Under the pieces are notes generated by a model, which saw only the letters and a list, made by a program, of their open reading frames with translations, ran no database searches and was not told where the DNA came from. Shown here one piece after another: positions 17,006-25,119 of a stretch of DNA of 64,000 nucleotides. Source of the DNA: Actinacidiphila yanglinensis (GTDB taxonomy: Bacteria > Actinomycetota > Actinomycetes > Streptomycetales > Streptomycetaceae); assembly GCF_900107965.1 (NCBI RefSeq), contig NZ_FNVU01000012.1, positions 186,001 through 250,000 on the forward strand. The letters run 5' to 3'. Both the position numbers and the translations under genes were made by a program. The first letter of the stretch is position 1. Every line of letters begins with the position of its first letter.

Positions 17006-17929
17006 ATGGCCGACCTGCCGTTCGCGATCCGCGACGACCCCGCGCACACGCGGCTCACCGTCACGGCCGCCGGCACCGATGTCGCCTGCTACGTGTACCG
17101 GCCCGACACACGCGTCGAGGAAGCCCCCAAGCCGTACGTCTTCCCGCTCGCCACGCTGTCCGGAGCCCCGCTCGGCGGCTACCGGCCCTGGGACCACCGC
17201 TGGCACAAGGGCCTGCAGATGACCTGGTCGTACGTGTCCGGGGAGAACTTCTGGGGCGGCCCGACCTTCGAGCGGGGCGCCGCCGGCGACGGCTACGTGT
17301 GGCGGCGGAACCACGGCCGGCAGGAGCACGTCGCCTTCGAGGCGTGGGGGAGCGCGGCGCCCGACGTGACGGTGCACCAGCGGCTGCGCTGGATCGCGTC
17401 CACGGGTGCGGCCTGGCTCGACGAGGCCCGCACGCTCCGCTTCCACGGTGCGGACGCCGCACGCGGCCTGTGGGCGATGGACTTCCGCACCACGCTGTCC
17501 AACACCCGTGGGGCCCCGCTGGTCCTCGGCAGCCCCACCACCCAGGGGCGCCCGAACGCCGGCTACACAGGCCTGTTCTGGAGGGGCCCGAGAGCCTGGA
17601 CGGGAGCGGCGGTCGTCGCGGCGGGCGGCCGGCACGGCGAGGCGGTCATGGGGGAGCGGGCCGCGTGGGTGGCCGTCGCCGGTCCGCACGACGAGCGTGA
17701 CGGGGGTGCCACCGTCCTCGCGTTCGCCGGGCACTCCTCCGCGCCCGGTCCGATCAGCTGGTTCGTGCGCAGCACGGCCTACGCGTGCCTCAACCCCTCA
17801 CCGGCCTTCGACGCTCCCGTCGATCTGGAACCGGGGGCGTCCCTCGACCTGTCGCACCGCTTCGTGTTCGCCGACCGGATCCTGGACCGAAACGAACTGG
17901 AGCCGCTGGCGGCGGAGTTCGCACTCTGA
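17006..17929 (+). CDS. DUF6807 / PmoA-like protein
   Basis: A 307-residue protein of the family annotated as PmoA or DUF6807. Family hallmarks are PYVFPL (about 48-53), HRWHKGLQ (68-75), the long beta-rich core and a SWFVRS stretch near the end. The name comes from a weak link to methane monooxygenase; nothing here suggests methane oxidation. These proteins often sit beside Gfo/Idh/MocA oxidoreductases, as here. No signal peptide. The exact reaction is unknown to me. GGAGGAA precedes the ATG. Last gene of the lyase operon. Confidence 0.8.
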   Translation: MADLPFAIRDDPAHTRLTVTAAGTDVACYVYRPDTRVEEAPKPYVFPLATLSGAPLGGYRPWDHRWHKGLQMTWSYVSGENFWGGPTFERGAAGDGYVWRRNHGRQEHVAFEAWGSAAPDVTVHQRLRWIASTGAAWLDEARTLRFHGADAARGLWAMDFRTTLSNTRGAPLVLGSPTTQGRPNAGYTGLFWRGPRAWTGAAVVAAGGRHGEAVMGERAAWVAVAGPHDERDGGATVLAFAGHSSAPGPISWFVRSTAYACLNPSPAFDAPVDLEPGASLDLSHRFVFADRILDRNELEPLAAEFAL

Positions 17930-18077
17930 GCCGAACGGGACCGGCGCGGCGGCGGATCGGGACCGGCGCCGCCGTCCACCGGGCCCGGCGTGACGTCCGT
18001 CCGCTGCCGCAGTGTTGGGGGCACGAGGGCGCGCCGTAGGGTGGACGGAGGTTCCCGGCGTGGTGGAGGGGTGGGCG

Positions 18078-18965
18078 ATGGAGATCGTCGAGCACGCGGT
18101 GACGGCGCCCTGGGAAGGGGTACTGCTGGAGCCGGCCGAGAGTCCCGGCGCGGGCGTGGTCGTGCTGTCCGGGTCGAGCGGCCGGGTGGAGCGGCAGCGC
18201 GCGCGTCTCTTCGCCGAGCAGGGCTTCCTGGCGCTGGCCATCCGCTGGTTCGGGGGGCCGGGGCAGCCGCCGGGGATCTGCGAGGTGCCGCTGGAGACCT
18301 TCGTCGCGGCCGTGGACCTGCTGCGCGCGCACGGAGCCGCGCGCATCGGCATGCTCGGCGTGTCCAAGGGCGCCGAGGCGGCGCTGCTGACCGCCGTGCA
18401 CGAGCCACGGGTGGACCTGGTGGCCGCCCTGTCCCCGACGTCGCGGGTCTGGAGCAACGTCGGGCCGGGTGCGGACGGGCGGGACCGTCCGCACCGGTCG
18501 TCGTGGACCTGGCGCGGGCGCCCGCTGCCCTTCGTCCCCGGCGACGACACCTGGCAGCCCGCCGAGCAGGACGGCGGGCCGGTGGCGATCCGCGGCTGGT
18601 ACGAGCGCAGCGAGCGGACCTTCGCCGCGCGCCTGGACGCCGCCGCGATCGCGGTGGAGAAGGCCCGCGCCGACATCCTGCTGGTCGCCGGCGCCGGCGC
18701 CGACGACGCGATGTGGCCGTCCCTGCGCTACGCACGGGAGTTGGCCGCGCGACGGCACGCGGCGGGTGTCCCGGTGGAGGTGGTGACCCGGGAGGACGCG
18801 GGGCACCGGCCGCGGTTCCCCGGTGAGGGCCGCGCCGCGCCCTCGGCGGAGTTCCGCTACGGCGGCACGGCCGACGGCGACGCCCGGCTGGGCCGGGCCG
18901 CCTGGGACCTCCTCCTCGACCGGCTGCGTCCGGCGGCGGGGGTTCCGCTCACCCCAGCCCGGTGA
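18078..18965 (+). CDS. BAAT / acyl-CoA thioester hydrolase-type alpha/beta hydrolase
   Basis: A 295-residue alpha/beta hydrolase most like the C-terminal catalytic domain of bile acid-CoA:amino acid N-acyltransferase and acyl-CoA thioesterases. The nucleophile elbow is GVSKGAE with Ser96; the late GHRP supplies a candidate catalytic His. ATG 18078 is chosen because GGAGGGG is upstream and the fold starts there. It runs convergently into the next hydrolase gene and overlaps it by 17 bases. Substrate unknown. Confidence 0.78.
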   Translation: MEIVEHAVTAPWEGVLLEPAESPGAGVVVLSGSSGRVERQRARLFAEQGFLALAIRWFGGPGQPPGICEVPLETFVAAVDLLRAHGAARIGMLGVSKGAEAALLTAVHEPRVDLVAALSPTSRVWSNVGPGADGRDRPHRSSWTWRGRPLPFVPGDDTWQPAEQDGGPVAIRGWYERSERTFAARLDAAAIAVEKARADILLVAGAGADDAMWPSLRYARELAARRHAAGVPVEVVTREDAGHRPRFPGEGRAAPSAEFRYGGTADGDARLGRAAWDLLLDRLRPAAGVPLTPAR

Positions 18966-19647
18966 TGATGCCGGCCACGTCCCGTGGCCGCGACAGGAAC
19001 GGGTGGTGGCCCGTCGCGAGCTCGACGACGCGGTCCGCGCGGCGGGCGAACCCGCGTTGCGCCGCCGCCGGCGTGCCCCGGTCCTCGGCGCAGACCACGT
19101 AGGTGGTCGGCAGGTCGTGCCACGCCGCCGCGCGCACGGGCTGCACGGTCACGGCCAGCGTCTGCCGGACCAGATGGGCCGCCGCGTCGCGGACGACGTC
19201 CGGCGGGCAGTCCTGGGCGAAGGTCTCGGCGAACAGCTCGGGCCGGGCGCCGAACGTGCCGCCGTCCGGGTCGAAGTCCAGGAACGGCGGCGGCTCCGGG
19301 GCGCCGAACGTCGACAGCGACTCGCCGGGCTCGGGCAGGTAGCTCGACACCAGCACCAGGTGGCGCACCGCCCCGACGCCCAGCGCCGCCTCGGCGGTGA
19401 CGATCCCGCCGTAGCTGTGCGCCACCACCACGGTCGGCTCGTCCGTCCCGGCCAGGACGGCGCGCACCGAGGCGACGTCCTCGGCCAGCCCGGGCCCCCG
19501 CGGTCCGGCCGGCCGGTCGCCCTCGCCGCAGCTCGGCAGCGCGGGGGCGGCGCTGCCGATGCCCTGCTCCCGCAGGACCGCCGCAGTCGGGTGCCACCAC
19601 CACGATCCGTCCCGCACGCACGCCCCGTGCACGAAGACGACACGCAT
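18949..19647 (-). CDS. Alpha/beta hydrolase
   Basis: A 232-residue esterase-like alpha/beta hydrolase. FVHGACVRDGSWWW (5-18) is the oxyanion loop region, Ser78 lies in AHSYGG, and GHHPF near the C-terminus provides the His. The family includes salicylate-esterase-like and EstC-type hydrolases. ATG 19647 has AAGGAGGAAGAG directly upstream. It is divergent from a TetR gene, and a 16-bp palindrome lies between them, so TetR control is likely. Confidence 0.85.
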   Translation of the reverse strand: MRVVFVHGACVRDGSWWWHPTAAVLREQGIGSAAPALPSCGEGDRPAGPRGPGLAEDVASVRAVLAGTDEPTVVVAHSYGGIVTAEAALGVGAVRHLVLVSSYLPEPGESLSTFGAPEPPPFLDFDPDGGTFGARPELFAETFAQDCPPDVVRDAAAHLVRQTLAVTVQPVRAAAWHDLPTTYVVCAEDRGTPAAAQRGFARRADRVVELATGHHPFLSRPRDVAGIITGLG

Positions 19648-19687
19648 CTCTTCCTCCTTGATCCGGCTGCCCTGCTCCTTCCGATCC

Positions 19688-19703
19688 ACGGTAGACGTAC
19701 CGT
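19688..19703. promoter_or_regulatory. Putative TetR operator
   Basis: ACGGTA and TACCGT form perfect 6-bp arms around GACG in the 76-base divergent gap between the hydrolase and TetR genes. Its position suits joint control of both genes; the assignment is inferred from place and symmetry. Confidence 0.5.
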
Positions 19704-19726
19704 CCATTACGTGAAAAAGTGCCGTG

Positions 19727-20323
19727 ATGGGACGGCACCGGCAACCCGAGATCCGCGACCGCATCCTCGATGCCTGCGTGGACCACGCGCTCGCGCACGG
19801 GCTGCCCGCCCGGCTCGAGCCGCTCGCGGTGGCGTCGGGCACCTCGACCCGCATGCTGATCTACCACTTCGGGACCCGGGACGCGCTGCTGCGGGAGATC
19901 CTGGGGCGGGCGCGGCGGCGCCAGCGCGAGGTCTTCGGCGCGCTCGTCGCCCCCCGGCCGGACGAGCCCTACCCGGACACCCTGCGACGCGCCTGGCGGG
20001 TCATGACCGGCCCGGTCGGCCGGCCCTACCTCAGCATGTTCGGCAGGCTGCGCGAGGACGCCGAGCAGCAACTGTGGCCGGGCTTCCGGCGCGAGGCCAC
20101 CACGGACTGGCTGCACCCCTTCGAGGAGGGCATGCGCAGCCTCGGCCGTCCCGAACTCGGCACGCTCGTCCTCGCGGTGGTCCGCGGTCTCATCATGGAC
20201 ATCGAGGCCACCGGGGAAGTGGCGCGCGCCGACCGGGCGTTCGACGACTTCCTGGCCGCGCTCGACGGTGTCACCGCCGGGAGCGGCCCCGGGGGCGCTC
20301 AGGAGGCCGCCCCGGGGCGTTGA
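19727..20323 (+). CDS. TetR/AcrR-family regulator
   Basis: A 198-residue regulator with an N-terminal TetR helix-turn-helix: IRDRILDAC, then VASGTSTRMLIYHFGTRDALL (about 8-55), followed by an all-alpha ligand domain. GTG 19724 directly precedes ATG 19727; either may start. The divergent hydrolase is the most likely target. The TTGACA box of the pobA promoter overlaps its stop codon. Confidence 0.88.
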   Translation: MGRHRQPEIRDRILDACVDHALAHGLPARLEPLAVASGTSTRMLIYHFGTRDALLREILGRARRRQREVFGALVAPRPDEPYPDTLRRAWRVMTGPVGRPYLSMFGRLREDAEQQLWPGFRREATTDWLHPFEEGMRSLGRPELGTLVLAVVRGLIMDIEATGEVARADRAFDDFLAALDGVTAGSGPGGAQEAAPGR

Positions 20324-20349
20324 CAGTGCGGGTCGCCGGGGATGAGAAT
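20320..20349 (+). promoter_or_regulatory. Putative pobA promoter
   Basis: TTGACA (20320-20325) overlaps the TetR stop codon; GAGAAT (20344-20349) follows at 18 bases. The predicted start of transcription is about 20356, upstream of the operator at 20370-20384. Confidence 0.5.
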
Positions 20350-20369
20350 CGCCGCGTTGGTGAACGTAA

Positions 20370-20384
20370 ATTCACTGTGCGAAC
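20370..20384. promoter_or_regulatory. Putative operator of pobA shared with the vdh promoter
   Basis: ATTCAC-TGT-GCGAAC has the same 6-3-6 layout as GTTCAC-ACA-GTGAAC at the vdh promoter (26612-26626) and starts 20 bases after the -10 box, against 19 at vdh. An overlapping GTGAA-N6-TTCAC repeat begins at 20360. The IclR protein at 24235 is the natural candidate regulator. Confidence 0.5.
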
Positions 20385-20404
20385 GCCGAAGAGAATAGAC
20401 CGCC

Positions 20405-21583
20405 ATGGACCACACCACCGTCGGCGTCATCGGCGGCGGCCCCGCGGGGCTGCTGCTCGCCCGGCTGCTGCACGCCTCGGGCATCGACTGCGTCGTGCTG
20501 GAGAGCCGCGACCGCGCCTACGTCGAGCAGCGCCAGCGCGCCGGCGTCCTGGAGCAGAGCACCGTCGACGTGCTGCGCGAGAGCGGCGCCGCCGCGCGGC
20601 TGGAGCGCGAGGGCCTGGTCCACGACGGGATCGAGCTGCGCTGGAACCGCCGCGCCCAGCGGATCGACTTCCCGGCGCTCACCGGCGGCCGCCGGGTGTG
20701 GGTGTACGCGCAGACCGAGATGGTCAAGGACCTGATCGCCCTCCAGACCGCCGGCGGCGCGCCCCTGCTGTTCGAGGCCGAGGTCACCGCGGTCACCGGC
20801 GCCGACACCGACCGGCCGGTCGTCCACTACACCCACCAGGGCAGCGACCGGAAGCTGAGCTGCGACTACGTCGTGGGCTGCGACGGATTCCACGGCGTCG
20901 CCCGCACGGCGATACCGAGCGGCGCCCGCCGCACCGTCGAACGCGTCTACCCCTACTCCTGGTTCGGGATCCTCGCCGACGTCCCGCCCTCCTGCGACGA
21001 GCTGATCTACGCCCACTCGCCGCGCGGTTTCGCCCTGCACAGCATGCGGTCGACCACCGTCAGCCGGCTGTACCTCCAGGTGCCCAACGGCACCGACCCG
21101 GCCGGCTGGACGGACGAGCGGATCTGGGACGAGCTGGACGCCCGCTTCGCCGTCGACGGCGACTGGCGGCTGGAGCGCGGCCCGATCACCTCCAAGGCCG
21201 TGCTGCCGATGCGCAGTTCGGTCACCGAGCCGATGCGCTGGGGCCGGGTCCTGCTGGCCGGGGACGCCGCGCACATCGTCCCTCCGACCGGGGCCAAGGG
21301 GCTCAACCTGGCGGTCTCCGACGTGGTGGTGCTCGCGCGGGCCTTCGCGCACCTGGCGTCCACGGGCTCCTCCGCGCTGCTCGACGCCTACTCGGACACC
21401 TGCCTGCGGCGCGTGTGGCGGGCCGAGCACTTCTCGTACTTCATGACCACGACCCTGCACGTCGACCCGGAGCAGGGCGACTTCGCGACCCGCCTGCAGA
21501 TCAGCCAGCTGGACCGGATCGCCTCCTCCCCGCACGCGGCCGCCGAACTGGCCGCGAACTACACCGGGTCGGTCATCGAGTAG
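20405..21583 (+). CDS. pobA: 4-hydroxybenzoate 3-monooxygenase
   Basis: A 392-residue FAD-dependent aromatic hydroxylase that converts 4-hydroxybenzoate to protocatechuate with NAD(P)H and oxygen. Visible motifs are GGGPAGLLLARLLH (FAD Rossmann, 11-24), the PobA-typical YVEQRQRAGVLEQ (39-51), the DG motif in GCDGFHGVAR and the GD motif in LLAGDAAHIVPPTGAKGLN. Length equals that of Pseudomonas PobA. Together with the vanillate genes downstream it forms a funnel to protocatechuate. Confidence 0.93.
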   Translation: MDHTTVGVIGGGPAGLLLARLLHASGIDCVVLESRDRAYVEQRQRAGVLEQSTVDVLRESGAAARLEREGLVHDGIELRWNRRAQRIDFPALTGGRRVWVYAQTEMVKDLIALQTAGGAPLLFEAEVTAVTGADTDRPVVHYTHQGSDRKLSCDYVVGCDGFHGVARTAIPSGARRTVERVYPYSWFGILADVPPSCDELIYAHSPRGFALHSMRSTTVSRLYLQVPNGTDPAGWTDERIWDELDARFAVDGDWRLERGPITSKAVLPMRSSVTEPMRWGRVLLAGDAAHIVPPTGAKGLNLAVSDVVVLARAFAHLASTGSSALLDAYSDTCLRRVWRAEHFSYFMTTTLHVDPEQGDFATRLQISQLDRIASSPHAAAELAANYTGSVIE

Positions 21584-21614
21584 CCCGCGTCCCCGCCCGG
21601 CCCCTTCCGCCCGG

Positions 21615-21647
21615 CGCCTTCCGCCTTCCGCCTTCCGCTGAGCGGAA
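21615..21647. promoter_or_regulatory. Short tandem repeat and palindrome upstream of vanA
   Basis: Three copies of CGCCTTC (from 21615) run into TTCCGC-TGA-GCGGAA (21633-21647), a perfect 6-3-6 inverted repeat with the same architecture as the pobA and vdh sites but different bases. It could be an operator or a pobA terminator; no T-tract follows. Confidence 0.4.
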
Positions 21648-21745
21648 ACGCCCCTGGCAGCGGCCGCGTGGCCGCAGCACCCTGGGAGGCGTTCCCACCC
21701 CGCTCGCACCGCAGCCCATGTGCGGGAGACGCAAGGGAGTCGACG

Positions 21746-22831
21746 ATGACGTCATTCGTGCGCAACCAGTGGTACGTCGCCGCCTACGGCAGTGAGATCG
21801 GGCACGAGCTGTTCGGCCGGACCGTCTGCGGCGAGCCGATCCTGTTCTGGCGTACCGAGGCCGGGGAGGTCACCGCCATGGCCGAGCACTGCGTGCACCG
21901 GCGCTTCCCGCTGTCCCGGAGCCCGAGCCGGCTCGACGGCGACCGCGTGGTCTGCGGCTACCACGGCTTCACCTACGGCCCGGACGGCGTCTGCGTCAGC
22001 GTCCCCGGCCAGCGGCGCGTCCCGCGCACCGCCCGGCTGGCGTCCTACCCGGTCAGGGAACAGGACGCGTTCGTCTGGGTGTGGATCGGGGAGCGCGACC
22101 GGGCGGAGGGGACGCCGATCCCCCGTGCGCCCTGGCTGGACTCGCCGGAATACACCACCGTCCGCGGCATGGAACCCCTCGCCGCGCGCTACGGGTTGCT
22201 GGTCGACAACCTGCTCGACCTCTCCCACGAGACCTACCTGCACGGCGGTTACATCGGTACCCCGGAGGTCGCGGAGACCCCGATCACGACCGAGGCCGAC
22301 GAGACGTCCGGCATCGTCCGGGTCAGCCGGCACATGGACGACGCGGCCTGCCCGCCCTTCTACGCGCGGTCCACCGGAATCGAGGGCCGGATCACCCGCT
22401 GGCAGGACATCGAGTACCACGCGCCGTGCCTGTACCTGCTGCACTCCCGGATCGCACCCGTCGGAGCCCCGGAACCGCGCGCCGACGGCACCGACCCCGG
22501 CGCCTTCCACGTCGAGGTCGTCTACGCCATCACCCCCGAGACCGAGCACTCCACCCACGACTTCTGGGCCGTGGCACGCGACTTCGCCCTCGACGACCAG
22601 CAGGTCAGTACCTTCCTGGCGGACAACAACCGCACCGTCGTCCTCCAGGACGTCGTCGCGCTCGACCAGTTGGAGCAGGTGGTCGCGTCCGAGCCGCCGG
22701 GCACCCAGGAGTTGAGCATCAACATCGACACCGGTGGGCTCGCCGCCCGCCGCATCCTGGCCCGCCTCGCCACCGAGGGGGCCGGGAGCGCCGAGGGTGC
22801 CGGCGCCGCGGGCACGGCGGTGACCCGGTGA
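21746..22831 (+). CDS. vanA: Vanillate O-demethylase oxygenase subunit (Rieske)
   Basis: A 361-residue Rieske non-heme iron oxygenase. The 2Fe-2S ligands are Cys49-x-His51 and Cys70-x2-His73; the mononuclear iron site is N155-x2-D158-x2-H161-x4-H166 in the DNLLDLSHETYLHGG block, as in VanA. It would demethylate vanillate to protocatechuate and formaldehyde with electrons from the VanB-type reductase two genes downstream. ATG 21746 is preceded by AAGGGAG; the longer frame from 21668 is untypical. Related 3-chlorobenzoate-type oxygenases share these motifs, so vanillate as substrate rests on motifs plus VanB and vanillin dehydrogenase context. Confidence 0.88.
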   Translation: MTSFVRNQWYVAAYGSEIGHELFGRTVCGEPILFWRTEAGEVTAMAEHCVHRRFPLSRSPSRLDGDRVVCGYHGFTYGPDGVCVSVPGQRRVPRTARLASYPVREQDAFVWVWIGERDRAEGTPIPRAPWLDSPEYTTVRGMEPLAARYGLLVDNLLDLSHETYLHGGYIGTPEVAETPITTEADETSGIVRVSRHMDDAACPPFYARSTGIEGRITRWQDIEYHAPCLYLLHSRIAPVGAPEPRADGTDPGAFHVEVVYAITPETEHSTHDFWAVARDFALDDQQVSTFLADNNRTVVLQDVVALDQLEQVVASEPPGTQELSINIDTGGLAARRILARLATEGAGSAEGAGAAGTAVTR

Positions 22832-23079
22832 CGTCCGGGCCCGCGCCGGGCACGGTGTTCCGCGTCGTCTGGGTCCCGGGTACCGACCGGCTGCGCGGCT
22901 GGTGCTGGTGCGGCGCCGAGCGGGAGTCGGACGACCCCGTCGAGCTGTGGGAATCGCTGCTCGCGCACCCCGGCACCCACCCCGGCCCGCACTCCGGCGG
23001 CCCGCTCGGCAGGCACCCCGGTGGCCTCTCCGACCTGCCCGCCACCAGCCCCGCCGCGCCCCGGACCGCAGGCGTCTGA
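22828..23079 (+). CDS. Small Cys-containing protein between vanA and vanB
   Basis: An 83-residue frame starting at GTG 22828, which overlaps the vanA stop as GTGA and so looks translationally coupled. The first half is well ordered and includes RVVWVPGTDRLRGWCWCGA and DPVELWESLLAHPGTH; the WCWCG motif gives two closely spaced cysteines, and several His follow. The last third is Pro/Gly/His-rich and probably disordered. No named family is recognised. Position in a Rieske oxygenase operon suggests an accessory or metal-binding role, but this is inference. Confidence 0.7.
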   Translation: MTSGPAPGTVFRVVWVPGTDRLRGWCWCGAERESDDPVELWESLLAHPGTHPGPHSGGPLGRHPGGLSDLPATSPAAPRTAGV

Positions 23080-23104
23080 TCCGCACACCGCCCGAGGACT
23101 TCCG

Positions 23105-24088
23105 ATGACCAGCAGCAGCACCGGGCCCGGCGCCGAGGCCGACCTCGACCTCGTGGTGGCCCGCCGGACCACCGAGGCCGTCGGGGTCGTCGGGCTCGAA
23201 CTCCGCCGCCCCGACGGCGCGGACCTGCCCGCCTGGCAGCCCGGCGCCCACATCGACCTCCGGCTCCCGCTGCCGGGTGGGGACCGGGTCCGGCAGTACT
23301 CCCTGTGCTCGGACCCCGGGGACCGCTCGGCGTGGCGGCTCGCCGTACTGCGGGAGGCGAACGGCCGCGGCGGCTCGCGCCACATCCACGACGTGCTGGC
23401 CGAGGGGGACACCGTCCGGACCCGCGGGCCGCGCAACCACTTCCCGCTCCGGCCGGCCGGCTCCTACCTCTTCGTTGCCGGCGGTATCGGCATCACCCCG
23501 GTCCTGCCGATGCTGGCGGAGGCGGAGCGGCACGGCGCCGACTGGCGACTGGTCTACGGCGGGCGGACCGCCGCGTCGATGGCCTTCGCGGCGCGCCTGG
23601 TGGACCGGTACGGGCCGCGGGTGCTGCTGCGCCCGGAGGAGTCGTACGGACTGCTGGACCTCGACGGGCTCCTCGGCACGCCGCGCCCTGACCGGCTCGT
23701 CTACTGCTGCGGCCCGGATCCCCTGATGGACGCCGTACGGGAGCGCTGCGCCCGCCGGCCGCAAGAAGCCCTGCACACCGAGCGGTTCGCGCCCGCGCCG
23801 ACCGGCGCCCCCCTGCTGCGTGGGGACTTCGAGGTGGAGTTGGCCCGCAGCGGGACCACGGTGATGGTGGCGCCGGACACGTCGATCCTCCGGGCGGTGG
23901 AGGAGGCCGGGGTGCAGGTCCTGTCCTCCTGCCGGGAGGGCACCTGCGGCACCTGCGAGACCGCGGTGCTGGAGGGGACCGTGGACCACCGGGACGCGCT
24001 GCTCACCCCGGCCGAGCGCGCGGCCCACGACACCATGATGATCTGCGTCTCGCGCGCCGCGGGTCCCCGGCTGGTGCTGGACCTCTGA
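23105..24088 (+). CDS. vanB: Vanillate O-demethylase reductase (FMN / plant-type ferredoxin)
   Basis: A 327-residue PDR-type reductase: FMN-binding beta barrel with RQYSLCSDP (about 60-68), NAD-binding domain with FVAGGIGITPVLPM, and a C-terminal plant-type 2Fe-2S domain with ligands in CREGTCGTCE plus a later Cys (MMICVSRA). It passes electrons from NAD(P)H to VanA. ATG 23105 has GAGGA upstream; the gap to the small gene is 25 bases. Confidence 0.92.
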   Translation: MTSSSTGPGAEADLDLVVARRTTEAVGVVGLELRRPDGADLPAWQPGAHIDLRLPLPGGDRVRQYSLCSDPGDRSAWRLAVLREANGRGGSRHIHDVLAEGDTVRTRGPRNHFPLRPAGSYLFVAGGIGITPVLPMLAEAERHGADWRLVYGGRTAASMAFAARLVDRYGPRVLLRPEESYGLLDLDGLLGTPRPDRLVYCCGPDPLMDAVRERCARRPQEALHTERFAPAPTGAPLLRGDFEVELARSGTTVMVAPDTSILRAVEEAGVQVLSSCREGTCGTCETAVLEGTVDHRDALLTPAERAAHDTMMICVSRAAGPRLVLDL

Positions 24089-24234
24089 CCCGGCGGGGCC
24101 CGCCGCGGGGGAGCCGCCGGACCGCCCTCCGGCGATGTCCGGCGGACCGTTGACGGTGTTGCGCCGCGTGCCTACCGTTCGAGGGGCGCGCCGCTCGACG
24201 GGGAGCGGTCCCGCACACCGGTCGGGAGGTCCGC

Positions 24235-25017
24235 ATGCGGCGAGGCGAGGTCCCGCACGCCGGAGCTTCGGTGACGGCCCGGGCGCTGCGCGTCCTGGAG
24301 GCGTTCACCCCGGAGCGCCCGGTGCTGCGGCTCGCCGAGATCTCCCGCCACTCCGGCCTGCCGCTCACCACCACGCACCGCCTGGTCGGGGAACTGGCCG
24401 CGTGGGGCGCCCTGGAACGCGAACCGGGCGGCGACTACCGCATCGGGCTGCGGCTGTGGGAGATCGCGTCGCTCGCCCCGCGCGGACTCGGCCTGCGGGA
24501 GGCGGCCCTGCCCTACCTCTCCGACCTCGGCCGGATCACCCGGGAGAACGTCCAGCTCGCCGTGCGCGAGGACCTGTCCGTCGTCTACGTGGAGCGGCTC
24601 GCGGGACGCGGCGCCGTACCCGTGCTCACCCGGGTCGGCGGCCGGTTCGCCCTCACCCCGACCGGGGTCGGCCTGGTCCTGCTCGCCTGCGCGCCCGCGG
24701 ACGTCCAGGAGCGGGCCCTCGCCCAGCCGCTGGTCCGGCACACCGAGAAGACCCTGTGCAGCCCCGAGGAGGTGCGCCGGGTCCTGGCCGAGGTGCGCCG
24801 CACCGGGGTGGCCGTCAGCGACCGGCAGGTGACGATGGACGCCGTGTCGATCGCCGCGCCCATCCACGGTCCCGAGGGCACCGTGGTGGCGGCGGTGTCC
24901 GTCGTCGCGCACGCCGCCACCGCCGACCCGCGCGCCCTCGCCCCGCTCGTGCAGGTCGCCGCCCGCGGCATCTCCCGCTCGCTGGGCGCCCCCGGGCTCC
25001 CGTCCTCGGTGGCCTGA
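24235..25017 (+). CDS. IclR-family regulator of aromatic catabolism
   Basis: A 260-residue regulator: winged helix (about 12-75, RALRVLEAFTPERPVLRLAE then HSGLPLTTTHRLVGEL) and an IclR effector domain (85-250). IclR proteins such as PcaR and PobR commonly control protocatechuate-pathway genes. It lies between vanB and vdh, so pobA, vanA-vanB and vdh are likely targets. Start at ATG 24235 preceded by GGGAGGTCCGC. Confidence 0.9.
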   Translation: MRRGEVPHAGASVTARALRVLEAFTPERPVLRLAEISRHSGLPLTTTHRLVGELAAWGALEREPGGDYRIGLRLWEIASLAPRGLGLREAALPYLSDLGRITRENVQLAVREDLSVVYVERLAGRGAVPVLTRVGGRFALTPTGVGLVLLACAPADVQERALAQPLVRHTEKTLCSPEEVRRVLAEVRRTGVAVSDRQVTMDAVSIAAPIHGPEGTVVAAVSVVAHAATADPRALAPLVQVAARGISRSLGAPGLPSSVA

Positions 25018-25033
25018 CCGCGGAGGCGCGCGG

Positions 25034-25085
25034 CGGCACATCGCGCGCGGACCGGCACATCGGGCGCGGACCGGCGCAACGGGGC
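25034..25085. repeat. Degenerate 19-bp tandem repeat in a convergent gap
   Basis: Two near-identical 19-bp units beginning CGGCACATCG (25034-25052, 25053-25071) and a decayed third unit lie between the stops of the IclR and vdh genes. Probably a replication-slippage product without function. Confidence 0.6.
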
Positions 25086-25119
25086 GGGGGTCGCGCGGAC
25101 CGGAGAGGCCGGGAAACGC

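Noticed and set aside
17006..17929. 'PmoA' label taken as methane monooxygenase.
   Set aside because: The protein is a 307-residue soluble family member with no membrane helices and sits in a pectin operon.
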